From NCBI RefSeq assembly GCF_000334215.1, contig NZ_AMQY01000014.1, positions 248,001 through 312,000 of the forward strand: a stretch of 64,000 nt of DNA, in the 5' to 3' direction. Below are positions 29,167 to 36,686 of this stretch, one piece after another. The first letter of the stretch is position 1; the number at the start of each line of letters is the position of its first letter. A program made the translations under genes and the position numbers. The DNA comes from Vreelandella jeotgali Hwa. Lineage in GTDB: Bacteria; Pseudomonadota; Gammaproteobacteria; Pseudomonadales; Halomonadaceae. The notes under the pieces are model-generated. The model was not told where the DNA came from. It saw only the letters and a program-made list of their open reading frames with translations, and did not search any database.

Positions 29167-29662
29167 GCGCAACTCGCTGATGGCTTATGGCTGAGTGATT
29201 TATGTTGTGGCAGCTTCCGGCTGTGAAGCCCCTTGTAACACATTCGGCGCCGGCACCACAGCACGGCCGCCGGGGGCGAAAGGCGCTTGTTCGAGTATTT
29301 TGAGGTCACCGAAAACGCTTGAAAGATATCCGATCGTAATCTATTGTAACAGTCAGACGGCAGCGCATACCGCATCACTGCCGCTTTACCGTTCAAGGAG
29401 TCACTATTATGCACGAAACACCGAACGTACAGCTCCCGAAGCAGGCCGGCTTTACGCTGATCGAGCTGATGATCGTGGTCGCGATCATCGGCGTACTCGC
29501 CTCCATCGCCATTCCGCAGTACCAGAACTACACCGCCCGCGCCCAGGCCAGCGAGGCGCTGTCGATTACCGCCGGAACGCGAGCTGATATCGCCGAGCAG
29601 TACTCGCTCAAGGGATCAATGCCTGGGGATGATGATGTTGAAACGGATAACATCTCTGGTCG

Positions 29663-30653
29663 TTACGTGTCGGGTCCCGTGTGATTGACAACTCGTTTGG
29701 TAAATAGCTCAGGTCGCTTGGCCTGCCACTCCTTCATCGCCGTGATCGGTGATTGATGATGCAGCGCCTTCTGAGAGATGTGGTGATTGTACAGCCAAGC
29801 GTAGCGTTTGAGCGTCTTGCTCCAGGTCCTCGCCTGAGGTATAGCGCCGGGTCGCCAGCACGTCGCTGATGCGGCCGTTGAACCGCTCTACCATACCGTT
29901 TGTCTGCGGCCTTCCCGGCTTGATCAGGCGATGGTCGATACCATGGGTCTGGCACTGCTGGTCGAAGGGGTGGCGGCCGCTGGGCTTGCGCTCACCTGCC
30001 CGCGTAAAGCGATCGGTGAACGACTTGCCGTTATCAGTCAGCACCGTCTGGATCGTGAAGGGAGCCTTCTCCTCCACACGCTTCATGAACGCCTTGGCAT
30101 CCTTGGCGGACTGGCTGCTCCTGACCTCCAGATAGACCCAGCGTGTGGCACGGTCGATGGCGACATACAGGTAGCGCTTCTGCTCCTCGTCGGGCATCTG
30201 GGGCAGGTGCTTGATGTCGATATGCACGTACCCGGGCTCGTAGTCCTTGAAGGGCTTGTGCCGGGGCTTGTCATCATCTCCGGCATCCTGACGGGCCAGT
30301 TCTGCCAGTGTCGGCACCTCGCGGCGCTTGAGCATGCGATGCAGGCCTGAGCGGGACAGTCGAGGGTTCAAGAACTCACGTGCCACGACAAGCAGGTCAT
30401 CCAGACCGAGGCGCAGGAATTCGCGGGCGGCGATCAGCACCTCCTCCTGCTCGGACGTGAGCGTGGCCAGCAGGTTATGACGCGTATGGGGCCGATCATA
30501 AACATCCTCACGGTACCGCCAACGCCGGATGGTCGCGGTGGAGACGCCAAACTGGCGGGCCAGCTCGCTATCCGTGATGCTGGAGGGTGCCGCCTGGATC
30601 TCGGCACGAATCTTCGGTGTCGTCGTGGCCTGCTTATGCAGCTTGATGTCCAT
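29663..30653 (-). pseudogene. IS481-family transposase with a late single-base frameshift
   Basis: Helix-turn-helix N-terminus (SDSELARQFGVSTATIRRW-like, about 27-45) and an rve/DDE core with Asp in HIDIKHLPQ, Asp in VLTDNGKSF and Glu in NGMVERFNGRI. As written the frame gives 314 residues ending ...AGQAT at 29709. After RYTSGEDLEQ the other frame continues as KRYAWLYNHHISQKAL...MKEWQAKRPELF up to a stop at 29663-29665, the usual family C-terminus. One extra T in the TT at 29817-29818 explains the switch. It is either a mutation that inactivates or weakens the enzyme, or a sequencing error. Confidence 0.85.
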
Positions 30654-30744
30654 GAACCTGCTCCCGAATGAATTGCTGTAGAAGCTCTCTGGCTGCGAGC
30701 AGAGGATAACTCCTATAGCTCATTTGATCATCCGGGACCCTACA
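29668..30744. mobile_element. IS481-family insertion sequence, 1077 bp
   Basis: Ends are inverted repeats: TGTCGGGTCCCG at the left and, read inward, TGTAGGGTCCCG at the right, with further matches beyond. It is flanked by the 6-base direct repeat GTTACG (29662-29667 and 30745-30750). It carries one transposase gene on the minus strand. Confidence 0.95.
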
Positions 30745-31003
30745 GTTACGTTAAAAGTTTAACTATAGAGACAATGCCATCTATGTAATTTTCGGATCTG
30801 ATAGTGCTTTGGAAGACGAAAAGATGAAAATTGCACCGATATCAGATGACGGTAATGACGGTGAAGCCAACCCCGGCAACGGCTGGACGTGCTCCTGGAG
30901 CAGCGACGCAGATGAAAGCTGGCTGCCTTCCGGTTGTGAGGAAGAAAATGATTCGACTGGTGGAAATGGAGGCGAAGGTTGAAGTTAAGTAACAACCACG
31001 AAT

Positions 31004-31030
31004 AAAAAAGGGGCCAGTGGCCCCTTTTTT
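31004..31030 (+). terminator. Rho-independent terminator after the broken pilin gene
   Basis: AAAAAAGGGGCC, loop AGT, GGCCCCTTTTTT: a 12-bp perfect stem with a T-run, just before the second pilin. It isolates the first pilin transcript from the next. Confidence 0.92.
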
Positions 31031-31047
31031 ATAACGGAGACAAAGAC

Positions 31048-31557
31048 ATGAAGAAATTTCAGCGTGGTTTTACCTTGATCGAGCTGATGATTGTGGTAGC
31101 GATCATCGGCGTGCTGGCGTCCATCGCCATTCCGCAGTACCAGAACTACACCGCGCGGGCGCAGGTGGCAGAAGGGATTAGCCTGACCGCTCCGCTGAAA
31201 TCAGCGCTGTCCGAATTTGTTGCCCTGACCGGGGATATGCCAAAGGATACAGATGAATTAGAAGATGAGTTTGAGGACCTGACAAGTGGCATGAGCGGTA
31301 AGTATGTGGATGAGGTAACGCCTCATGGTGTTTTTGATTCCAGTTATAGAGGCAGCACCAGGAAAAGAAGTCTGTTTCGTTTGACATTCAAGGATTCAGG
31401 CATTAATCCGGATCTCCAGGAGAAGTCCATGATCATGTTTGGCCGCTTCGCCGATGACGGCAAAACCATCGAGTGGTTTTGTGAATCTGCATCAAATGAC
31501 GATGCCTCCATACCCGACAAGTATTTCCCCGGCTCTTGCCGCACCGCAAAAGACTAA
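31048..31557 (+). CDS. type IV pilin (second of three)
   Basis: A 169-residue prepilin with leader MKKFQRG and mature N-terminus [20 protein letters not shown], Glu at position 5. The variable C-terminal half is charged and ends with a two-cysteine loop (WFCESAS...FPGSC), the pilin D-region. The first 30 or so mature codons are nearly identical in DNA to the genes on either side. AACGGAGA lies upstream. It may be the major pilin now that the first gene is broken. Confidence 0.93.
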   Translation: MKKFQRGFTLIELMIVVAIIGVLASIAIPQYQNYTARAQVAEGISLTAPLKSALSEFVALTGDMPKDTDELEDEFEDLTSGMSGKYVDEVTPHGVFDSSYRGSTRKRSLFRLTFKDSGINPDLQEKSMIMFGRFADDGKTIEWFCESASNDDASIPDKYFPGSCRTAKD

Positions 31558-31569
31558 AAGGACATTTTT

Positions 31570-32037
31570 GTGACTGTAGTTAAAAACCGTGGTTTTACTC
31601 TGATCGAGCTGATGATCGTGGTAGCGATCATCGGCGTTCTGGCGTCCATCGCCATTCCGCAGTACCAGAACTACACCGCGCGGGCACAGGTGTCCGAGGC
31701 GTTGAGTGTTTTGAGCGGCGTCAAGGCCAAGCTGGCAGAGGAATACGCGTTTGAGGGCACTTTCGGTGATGCAAAGGATTTAGGAGAGGAGGAGCTTGTC
31801 AGTCAAGCTCGCTACATCCAGAGCGTGGACTATTATTATAGCGATCAAGATGTTGCGATCGGTATGGAGATGCGTAATGAAGCTCCGGTGGCTTCCGCGA
31901 TACAAGGTAGGAGGCTGCGTATCGAATTGAAAGCCAATGACGGAGCGATCACGTGGGAGTGTATGTCAGCCAAGGATAGCCCGATCAAAAAGAAGTACCT
32001 GCCGGGCAGCTGTCGCGGCGACACAAGTGATTTCTAG
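31570..32037 (+). CDS. type IV pilin (third of three)
   Basis: A 155-residue prepilin starting with GTG (AAAAGGA eight bases upstream, overlapping the end of the second pilin's spacer). Leader MTVVKNRG, mature start [10 protein letters not shown] with Glu5, C-terminal disulphide loop WECMSAK...LPGSC. It follows the second pilin by 12 bases, so the two are probably co-transcribed. Confidence 0.93.
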   Translation: MTVVKNRGFTLIELMIVVAIIGVLASIAIPQYQNYTARAQVSEALSVLSGVKAKLAEEYAFEGTFGDAKDLGEEELVSQARYIQSVDYYYSDQDVAIGMEMRNEAPVASAIQGRRLRIELKANDGAITWECMSAKDSPIKKKYLPGSCRGDTSDF

Positions 32038-32144
32038 AACCTTGAAGCTCTGACGAAAGAAAGCGCTGCCAGGGCTTTTCTTTGCCAGCCAAACGCGCTA
32101 TAGTGCGCCCCGTCTTGAGGCCACCCGCCCAAGACACAAAGAGC

Positions 32145-32221
32145 CGGAGCGTGGCGCAGCTTGGTAGCGCGTTGCAATGGGGTTGCAAAGGTCGCAGGTT
32201 CGAATCCTGTCGCTCCGACCA
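32145..32221 (+). tRNA. tRNA-Pro (anticodon GGG)
   Basis: A 77-base cloverleaf: acceptor CGGAGCG/CGCTCCG, anticodon stem TTGCA/TGCAA around loop ATGGGGT with anticodon GGG, T-arm GCAGGTTCGAATCCTGT, and encoded CCA end. It reads proline CCC codons. Confidence 0.97.
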
Positions 32222-32234
32222 GAAATATGTTGAG

Positions 32235-32275
32235 AAAACGGCCACTTGGCGCATTCGCTGAGTGGCCGTTTTTTT
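32235..32275 (+). terminator. Rho-independent terminator after tRNA-Pro
   Basis: AAAACGGCCACT, a 14-base loop region, AGTGGCCGTTTTTTT; the 12-bp stem starts 13 bases after the tRNA. Confidence 0.93.
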
Positions 32276-32487
32276 GTGCGTTTGGCTCCAGGTGACAAAT
32301 ATTACAAGGTGAGAGCGGTCTTGTCGGAGGGTCTCCAACACCGGTGATACAAGCGGTATTCACTGCCTCGTAATAGTCTAGCCACTCATCTATGCAGGTG
32401 CGTCCAAATGCCCCTATGCAGAAGATTCGTTATGGGATTAGATTCAGAGTCTTCAGCATATTAGTTATTTACTTAGAGGTTTTTGTT

Positions 32488-33075
32488 ATGAAAATGACGC
32501 ATCTGCTGGCGAGCTCACTGCTGACGGCGACGCTGGTGGCCGGTCCGGCGCTGGCCGAGGGTGACGCTGCCGCCTATCGAGAGACGCAACTGGGGCTCTA
32601 TCTGACGGCAAGCGAGGCTTATGAGCTGATGCAGGAGAACGCGCAAGCCGTGCTGATCGATGTGCGCGACCCCGTTGAGGTCAAGTTCACCGGTTTCGCC
32701 GAGCCCACCGACATTCACGTGCCCTGGGTTCTGGCGGACCGCGACAACTTCGATGAAGAGGCCGGCACCTGGTCGATGGTCCGGAACACCGATTTTGAAG
32801 CCCAGGTGCGTGCCGAGCTGGAAGCGCTCGATGTGGCCGAGGATGACCCGATTATCGTCATGTGCCGTTCCGGTTCCACGCGTAGCGCACCGAGTGCGGA
32901 TGTGATCACCGAGATGGGTTTCAGTGACGTCTATTCCGTAACCGACGGCTTCGAGGGCAGCAAACTTGAGAAAGGCGACTCTCAAGGCGTGCGTGCCGTC
33001 AACGGCTGGCGCAATTCCGGGCTACCCTGGAGCTACGAGATCGCCCCTGACGTTGCCTGGCGCCCGGCCGAATAA
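32488..33075 (+). CDS. exported rhodanese-domain protein
   Basis: A 195-residue protein with a Sec signal peptide (MKMTHLLASSLLTATLVAGPALA) and one rhodanese domain (about 45-170) with active-site loop CRSGSTRS around residue 130. Rhodaneses carry sulphane sulphur on this cysteine. The periplasmic location and the exported DsrE-like protein next door suggest sulphur handling outside the cytoplasm; the partner is not known. I start at MKMTH since the signal peptide begins there. Confidence 0.88.
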   Translation: MKMTHLLASSLLTATLVAGPALAEGDAAAYRETQLGLYLTASEAYELMQENAQAVLIDVRDPVEVKFTGFAEPTDIHVPWVLADRDNFDEEAGTWSMVRNTDFEAQVRAELEALDVAEDDPIIVMCRSGSTRSAPSADVITEMGFSDVYSVTDGFEGSKLEKGDSQGVRAVNGWRNSGLPWSYEIAPDVAWRPAE

Positions 33076-33091
33076 GCGATTGTCACGAGAC

Positions 33092-33115
33092 CGTGCTCGG
33101 CTACTGCCGAGCACG
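33092..33115 (+). promoter_or_regulatory. perfect 10-bp intercistronic hairpin
   Basis: CGTGCTCGGC, loop TACT, GCCGAGCACG, 16 bases after the rhodanese stop. There is no T-run, so it is more likely an mRNA-stabilising element or weak terminator than a full terminator. Confidence 0.6.
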
Positions 33116-33153
33116 CTTCCCCCTGATTGACCCCAATGACTCGAGGTAACACC

Positions 33154-33627
33154 ATGAGCTTCAAGACGATTCTTGGCGCAGCCATTGCCGCTGGCACCAT
33201 GAGCCTGGGAAGCATTGCCCTGGCCGACACTTCTGGCGGGAATGCTGCCGATGACAAGGCGCTGGTGACATTGACCAGCGACTCGCTGCAGACCCAGGGC
33301 ATGGCGATGATCCTCTCCAACGCCATGCAGCAGCAGGGTGCTGACCTGAATGTTCTACTCTGCGATGCCGCCGGCGACCTGGCTGTCCAGGGCCATGAGA
33401 GCGCCGAGCCGTTCAAGACGCCTGCCATGAGCGAGGTGGATCAGATGACCCCGGAGGCGATCCTGGGCAAGCTGGTCGATAATGGTGCCCAAGTGGATGT
33501 TTGCGCCATCTATCTGCCAAACAGCGAGTATGGTGAGGCAGACCTGCGTGAAGGCGTCGGTGTCGCAGCGCCCGGGCCGATTGCCGAGATGATGCGTGAC
33601 TCGTCCATCCCGGTGTATAGCTTCTAA
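33154..33627 (+). CDS. exported DsrE/DsrF-like protein
   Basis: A 157-residue protein with a signal peptide (about 1-26, ending IALA) and a DsrE/F-like fold pattern: VTLTSDSLQTQGMAMILSNAMQQQGADLNVLLCDAAG, then LLGKLVDNGAQVDVCAIYLP. Two cysteines (in LLCDAAG and VDVCAIY) sit where sulphur-trafficking members carry reactive ones. It lies 78 bases after the rhodanese gene. Family membership is from overall pattern and is moderate. Confidence 0.65.
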   Translation: MSFKTILGAAIAAGTMSLGSIALADTSGGNAADDKALVTLTSDSLQTQGMAMILSNAMQQQGADLNVLLCDAAGDLAVQGHESAEPFKTPAMSEVDQMTPEAILGKLVDNGAQVDVCAIYLPNSEYGEADLREGVGVAAPGPIAEMMRDSSIPVYSF

Positions 33628-33840
33628 ACTAAACCGAAGAAGTTGCTCATGAGTAGCCTTCGGTTTGCCGAGCCGTCGGCCACCTGGCGATATTGCCTTG
33701 CAGGCACGAATTTCGTCCACGAATTGAGCGGCCAGGTGTTTCTGAGCACCCATGACGCCTGGCAGGGGCTGCGTGGCGAGCCGGCTCTCCCCCGGCTCGG
33801 TTCTCCGCTACATCCTTATTCCCCGTGAACGAGGCCACGC

Positions 33841-34584
33841 ATGGACACTTCGCTCTGGTTTATCGCCGCCGCCGCTATGCTGACTGCCGTCATGACGGGT
33901 GTCGGCGCGCTACCCCTGGTGTTCGTCAAACGCCTGGGGCAACGTACTGTGGGCTGGTCGAACGCCGCCGCAGCGGGCTTGATGCTGGCTGCGAGCCACA
34001 GCCTGATTACCGAGGGTGTCACGCTGGATGTCACGCTGACGTTTATCGGTGTACTGCTCGGGCTGGGTGCCATTGTGGTGTCGGATAAACGGCTGTCCAG
34101 CAAGGGCGAGGTCGAGATAGCGGAGTTGAGAGGGGCGAATGCGACCCGGGCATTGATTATTCTTGGCATTATGACGGCCCACTCTTTTGCAGAAGGCGTC
34201 GGCGTGGGCGTCTCCTTCGCGGGTAGCGAAGGACTTGCCACCTTCATTACCACCGCCATTGCCTTTCACAACGTGCCCGAAGGCCTGGCTATCGCACTGA
34301 TTATGGTGCCGCGCGGTACACCGGCCTGGAAGGCCGGCCTATGGGCTATCTTCACCAGCCTTCCACAGCCGCTGATGGCGGTTCCCGCCTATCTCTTCGT
34401 TGACACCTTCAGGCCGCTGCTGCCGGTTGGCCTCGGGCTCGCTGCCGGGGCCATGATCTGGATGGTCTTCTCGGAGCTGTTTCCCGAGGCGTTGGAGCGT
34501 GTCAGTAGTGGGTCGGCCGCCACGGTTGTCACCCTGGCGTTCGCCGCCATGATGGTGTTCCAGATGTTGGTGCTGGCTCAATAA
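33841..34584 (+). CDS. ZIP-family divalent metal transporter
   Basis: A 247-residue membrane protein with about seven helices. The paired metal-binding signatures of the ZIP family are both present: HSFAEGVGVG (about residue 114) and HNVPEGLAIAL (about 142). Such proteins import Zn, Fe or Mn; direction and metal cannot be told. It lies between the sulphur proteins and the TetR efflux operon on the same strand. Confidence 0.88.
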   Translation: MDTSLWFIAAAAMLTAVMTGVGALPLVFVKRLGQRTVGWSNAAAAGLMLAASHSLITEGVTLDVTLTFIGVLLGLGAIVVSDKRLSSKGEVEIAELRGANATRALIILGIMTAHSFAEGVGVGVSFAGSEGLATFITTAIAFHNVPEGLAIALIMVPRGTPAWKAGLWAIFTSLPQPLMAVPAYLFVDTFRPLLPVGLGLAAGAMIWMVFSELFPEALERVSSGSAATVVTLAFAAMMVFQMLVLAQ

Positions 34585-34597
34585 CCCAAGCTGCCTC

Positions 34598-34642
34598 TTC
34601 ATTGAGCGGTGCGTCATTGAACGGCGCGTCATTGAACAGCGC
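34598..34642. repeat. three tandem 15-bp units
   Basis: TTCATTGAGCGGTGC, GTCATTGAACGGCGC and GTCATTGAACAGCGC are adjacent in the spacer between the ZIP gene and the TetR gene. Confidence 0.85.
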
Positions 34643-34675
34643 GGCCTGCTGGCAAGAAAGGATCTTTGCCACTAG

Positions 34676-34695
34676 GATAGTAACTAATTACTATC
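34676..34695. promoter_or_regulatory. palindromic operator upstream of the TetR-RND operon
   Basis: GATAGTAA and TTACTATC form perfect 8-base arms around a CTAA centre, ending 15 bases before the TetR start. Such sites are typical of TetR autorepression, so induction by an RND substrate is likely. Confidence 0.75.
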
Positions 34696-34710
34696 TTTTG
34701 GAGAGCGGCC

Positions 34711-35322
34711 ATGCCAAAAACGCATTCCCTGCCCGCGGAAGAGCGCAAGGAGCGTACCGTGCGTACCGTGGTGGAGCTTTGCGCCGAACAGGACCCCGCC
34801 CGCATCACCACCGCCGCTATCGCCGAGCGCATGAAGGTGACTCAGGGGGCGCTGTTTCGTCATTTCGCCGGCAAGGACGAAATATGGCAGGCGGTCGTGG
34901 CCTGGATTACCGAGCGGCTCATGCGGCGTCTGGAAGCAGCCGTTGATTGGCGCGAGACACCGTTGACGACCCTGGAAGCGATGTTCATGGCGCATACCGA
35001 CTTCATTGCCGAGTATCCCGGAGTGCCGCGTCTGATGTTCGGGCAGCTGCAACACGCGGAGCCGACGGATGCCACACGGCTGTTACGCGCCATGCTGGCA
35101 AAATACCGTCAACGACTCGCGGCCATTCTGACAGAGGGCAGGGCGAGCGGTGAGCTGCGTGCCGATCTGCATATCGAGACGGCGGCCACTCAGTTTATCG
35201 GCACCGTGCAGGGGCTGGTGGTGCAGTCGTTGGTCGACGGCGAGGTCATGCGGATCGCCGAACGGGCACCCTGTGCCTTTCTGCTCTACCGCCGCGGCAT
35301 TCAGGCCGGGGAGGCGACATGA
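34711..35322 (+). CDS. TetR-family repressor of the RND operon
   Basis: A 203-residue regulator. The N-terminal helix-turn-helix (about 25-60: ITTAAIAERMKVTQGALFRHFAGKDEIWQAV) is the TetR pattern; the rest is the ligand-binding helical part. It is the first gene of a three-gene operon (ATGA overlap with the MFP gene) and has its own palindromic operator. Confidence 0.92.
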   Translation: MPKTHSLPAEERKERTVRTVVELCAEQDPARITTAAIAERMKVTQGALFRHFAGKDEIWQAVVAWITERLMRRLEAAVDWRETPLTTLEAMFMAHTDFIAEYPGVPRLMFGQLQHAEPTDATRLLRAMLAKYRQRLAAILTEGRASGELRADLHIETAATQFIGTVQGLVVQSLVDGEVMRIAERAPCAFLLYRRGIQAGEAT

Positions 35323-36686
35323 GATCTTCGCTCAGGCGCTGGGGACGCGGCCTGTTAATCGCCGCGGGACTGGCAGTCGGCAGCCTGCTGATCGTGGTTT
35401 TCGTCGTCAATCGCCAGGCCCCATCGCGGGATGCGGCCGCTGCAAACGCCCCCGTCGTTCGAGCCATCGAGGCCGAGCCGTTGCCCTTTGTCATTGAAGC
35501 CCGTGGCTACGGCACCGCGCGACCCGCGCGCACCTGGGATGCTACCGCCAACGTGCCGGGGCGGGTCGTCGAACGCCATGAGAACCTGGAGAGCGGCACG
35601 CTACTGACGAAGGGCACCTTGTTGCTGCAGATCGATCCCGGTCGCTATCGGCTGGCCAGGGCCGAAGCACAGGCAGAAATGGCGAGCCTGGCCGCGGAGC
35701 AGGCGCAGCTGGAGAGGGAAGCCGAGAACATCCGGCGTCTGGTCGCTCTGGAGCGCGAGCGTCTGGCGCTGGCCGAACAGGAGCTGACGCGCATTCGGCG
35801 CCTGGCGGACAGCGGCTCGGTATCCCGCTCGCGGCTGGGCGCCGAGCGCCGCACCGTTCTCGCTCAGCGCCAGACCGTGCAGTCGCTGGAAAACGAGCTT
35901 CAGCTGGTTCCCTCACGGCGCCAGCGTGTGAAAGCGGAAACCGAGCGGGCCGCCACGCGTCTGGATCAGGCACGCCGGGATCTTCAGGATACGCGTTTCG
36001 AGGCGCCCTATGACCTGCGCCTGGGCGAGGTCGAGGCCGAGAGGTATCAGTATGTCAGTGCCGGTCAGCGGCTGTTCCGTGCCGAGAGTATCGAGGCCGC
36101 CGAGGTGGTGGCCCAGGTACCGATGAACATGCTGCGCCGTCTGCTCGGCACCCAAACCGTCCGCGATGCCCATGACGAGGTTCTGGATATCGCCCAGCGT
36201 GTGGATTTTTCCGCCATTGATGCCGAGGTAACGCTGGCCGCGGGGAAAAACGCCCGCTGGCCGGCTCGGGTCGTGCGCATTGCCAACGGCCTGGACCCGA
36301 CCACGCGTACCGCCCGGGTCGTGGTGCGAGTTGACGACCCCTACCGTCAGGTGGCGCCGCTGACGCACCCTGCGCTGGTGCGGGATATGTACGTGCGGGT
36401 GCGGCTGGCGACCGGAGCGCCGGCGCCGCGGATGGCGCTGCCGGCGTCGGCGGTCCATCAGGATGAGGTTTACCTGATCGATGATGAAAACCGCCTGATG
36501 CGTCAGCCGGTTCGAGTGGCCTTCGAGCAGCACGACCTGGCCGTCATCGCGGAAGGGCTCGAAAAGGGGGACCACGTTATACTCGATGATGTCGTGCCGG
36601 CGATAAGCGGCATGGCCATCGAGCCGCAGCGCGACAAGGGCGCGGCGAGACGTCTGCGCCGGCGAGCGCTGGGAGAAGCACCATGA
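35319..36686 (+). CDS. RND efflux periplasmic adaptor (membrane fusion protein)
   Basis: A 455-residue HlyD/AcrA-type adaptor: N-terminal membrane anchor (about 12-31), lipoyl/barrel-sandwich halves (VPGRVVERHENLESGTLLTKG and EAPYDLRLGEVEAERYQYVSAGQ), and a long coiled-coil hairpin at about 105-215. It links the pump to an outer-membrane channel. The start overlaps tetR and the stop overlaps the pump gene. Confidence 0.93.
   Translation: MRSSLRRWGRGLLIAAGLAVGSLLIVVFVVNRQAPSRDAAAANAPVVRAIEAEPLPFVIEARGYGTARPARTWDATANVPGRVVERHENLESGTLLTKGTLLLQIDPGRYRLARAEAQAEMASLAAEQAQLEREAENIRRLVALERERLALAEQELTRIRRLADSGSVSRSRLGAERRTVLAQRQTVQSLENELQLVPSRRQRVKAETERAATRLDQARRDLQDTRFEAPYDLRLGEVEAERYQYVSAGQRLFRAESIEAAEVVAQVPMNMLRRLLGTQTVRDAHDEVLDIAQRVDFSAIDAEVTLAAGKNARWPARVVRIANGLDPTTRTARVVVRVDDPYRQVAPLTHPALVRDMYVRVRLATGAPAPRMALPASAVHQDEVYLIDDENRLMRQPVRVAFEQHDLAVIAEGLEKGDHVILDDVVPAISGMAIEPQRDKGAARRLRRRALGEAP

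Larger units (their letters stand above)
29409..30982 (+). pseudogene. type IV pilin gene broken by an IS481-family element and a frameshift
   Basis: The 5' part (29409-29667) encodes a type IV pilin: short leader ending QAG, then [16 protein letters not shown] with Glu at mature position 5. The insertion after Gly-Arg-Tyr adds a 6-base duplication GTTACG. The 3' remainder is at 30751-30982 and encodes a pilin C-terminus with a two-cysteine loop (WTCSWSS...LPSGC). Joining the halves does not restore one frame: the sequence ATAGAGACAATG needs one extra base near 30769 to continue as ...DNAIYVIFGSD. The gene has thus two independent lesions. AAGGAG lies eight bases before the ATG. Confidence 0.88.

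Noticed and set aside
32145-32221. tRNA-Pro as the attachment site of an integrated island
   Set aside because: The genes after it look accessory, but I found no integrase and no downstream repeat of the tRNA 3' end in the window.
33643-33828. 60-codon frame between the DsrE-like and ZIP genes
   Set aside because: No family similarity, poor ribosome site, and composition like spacer DNA.
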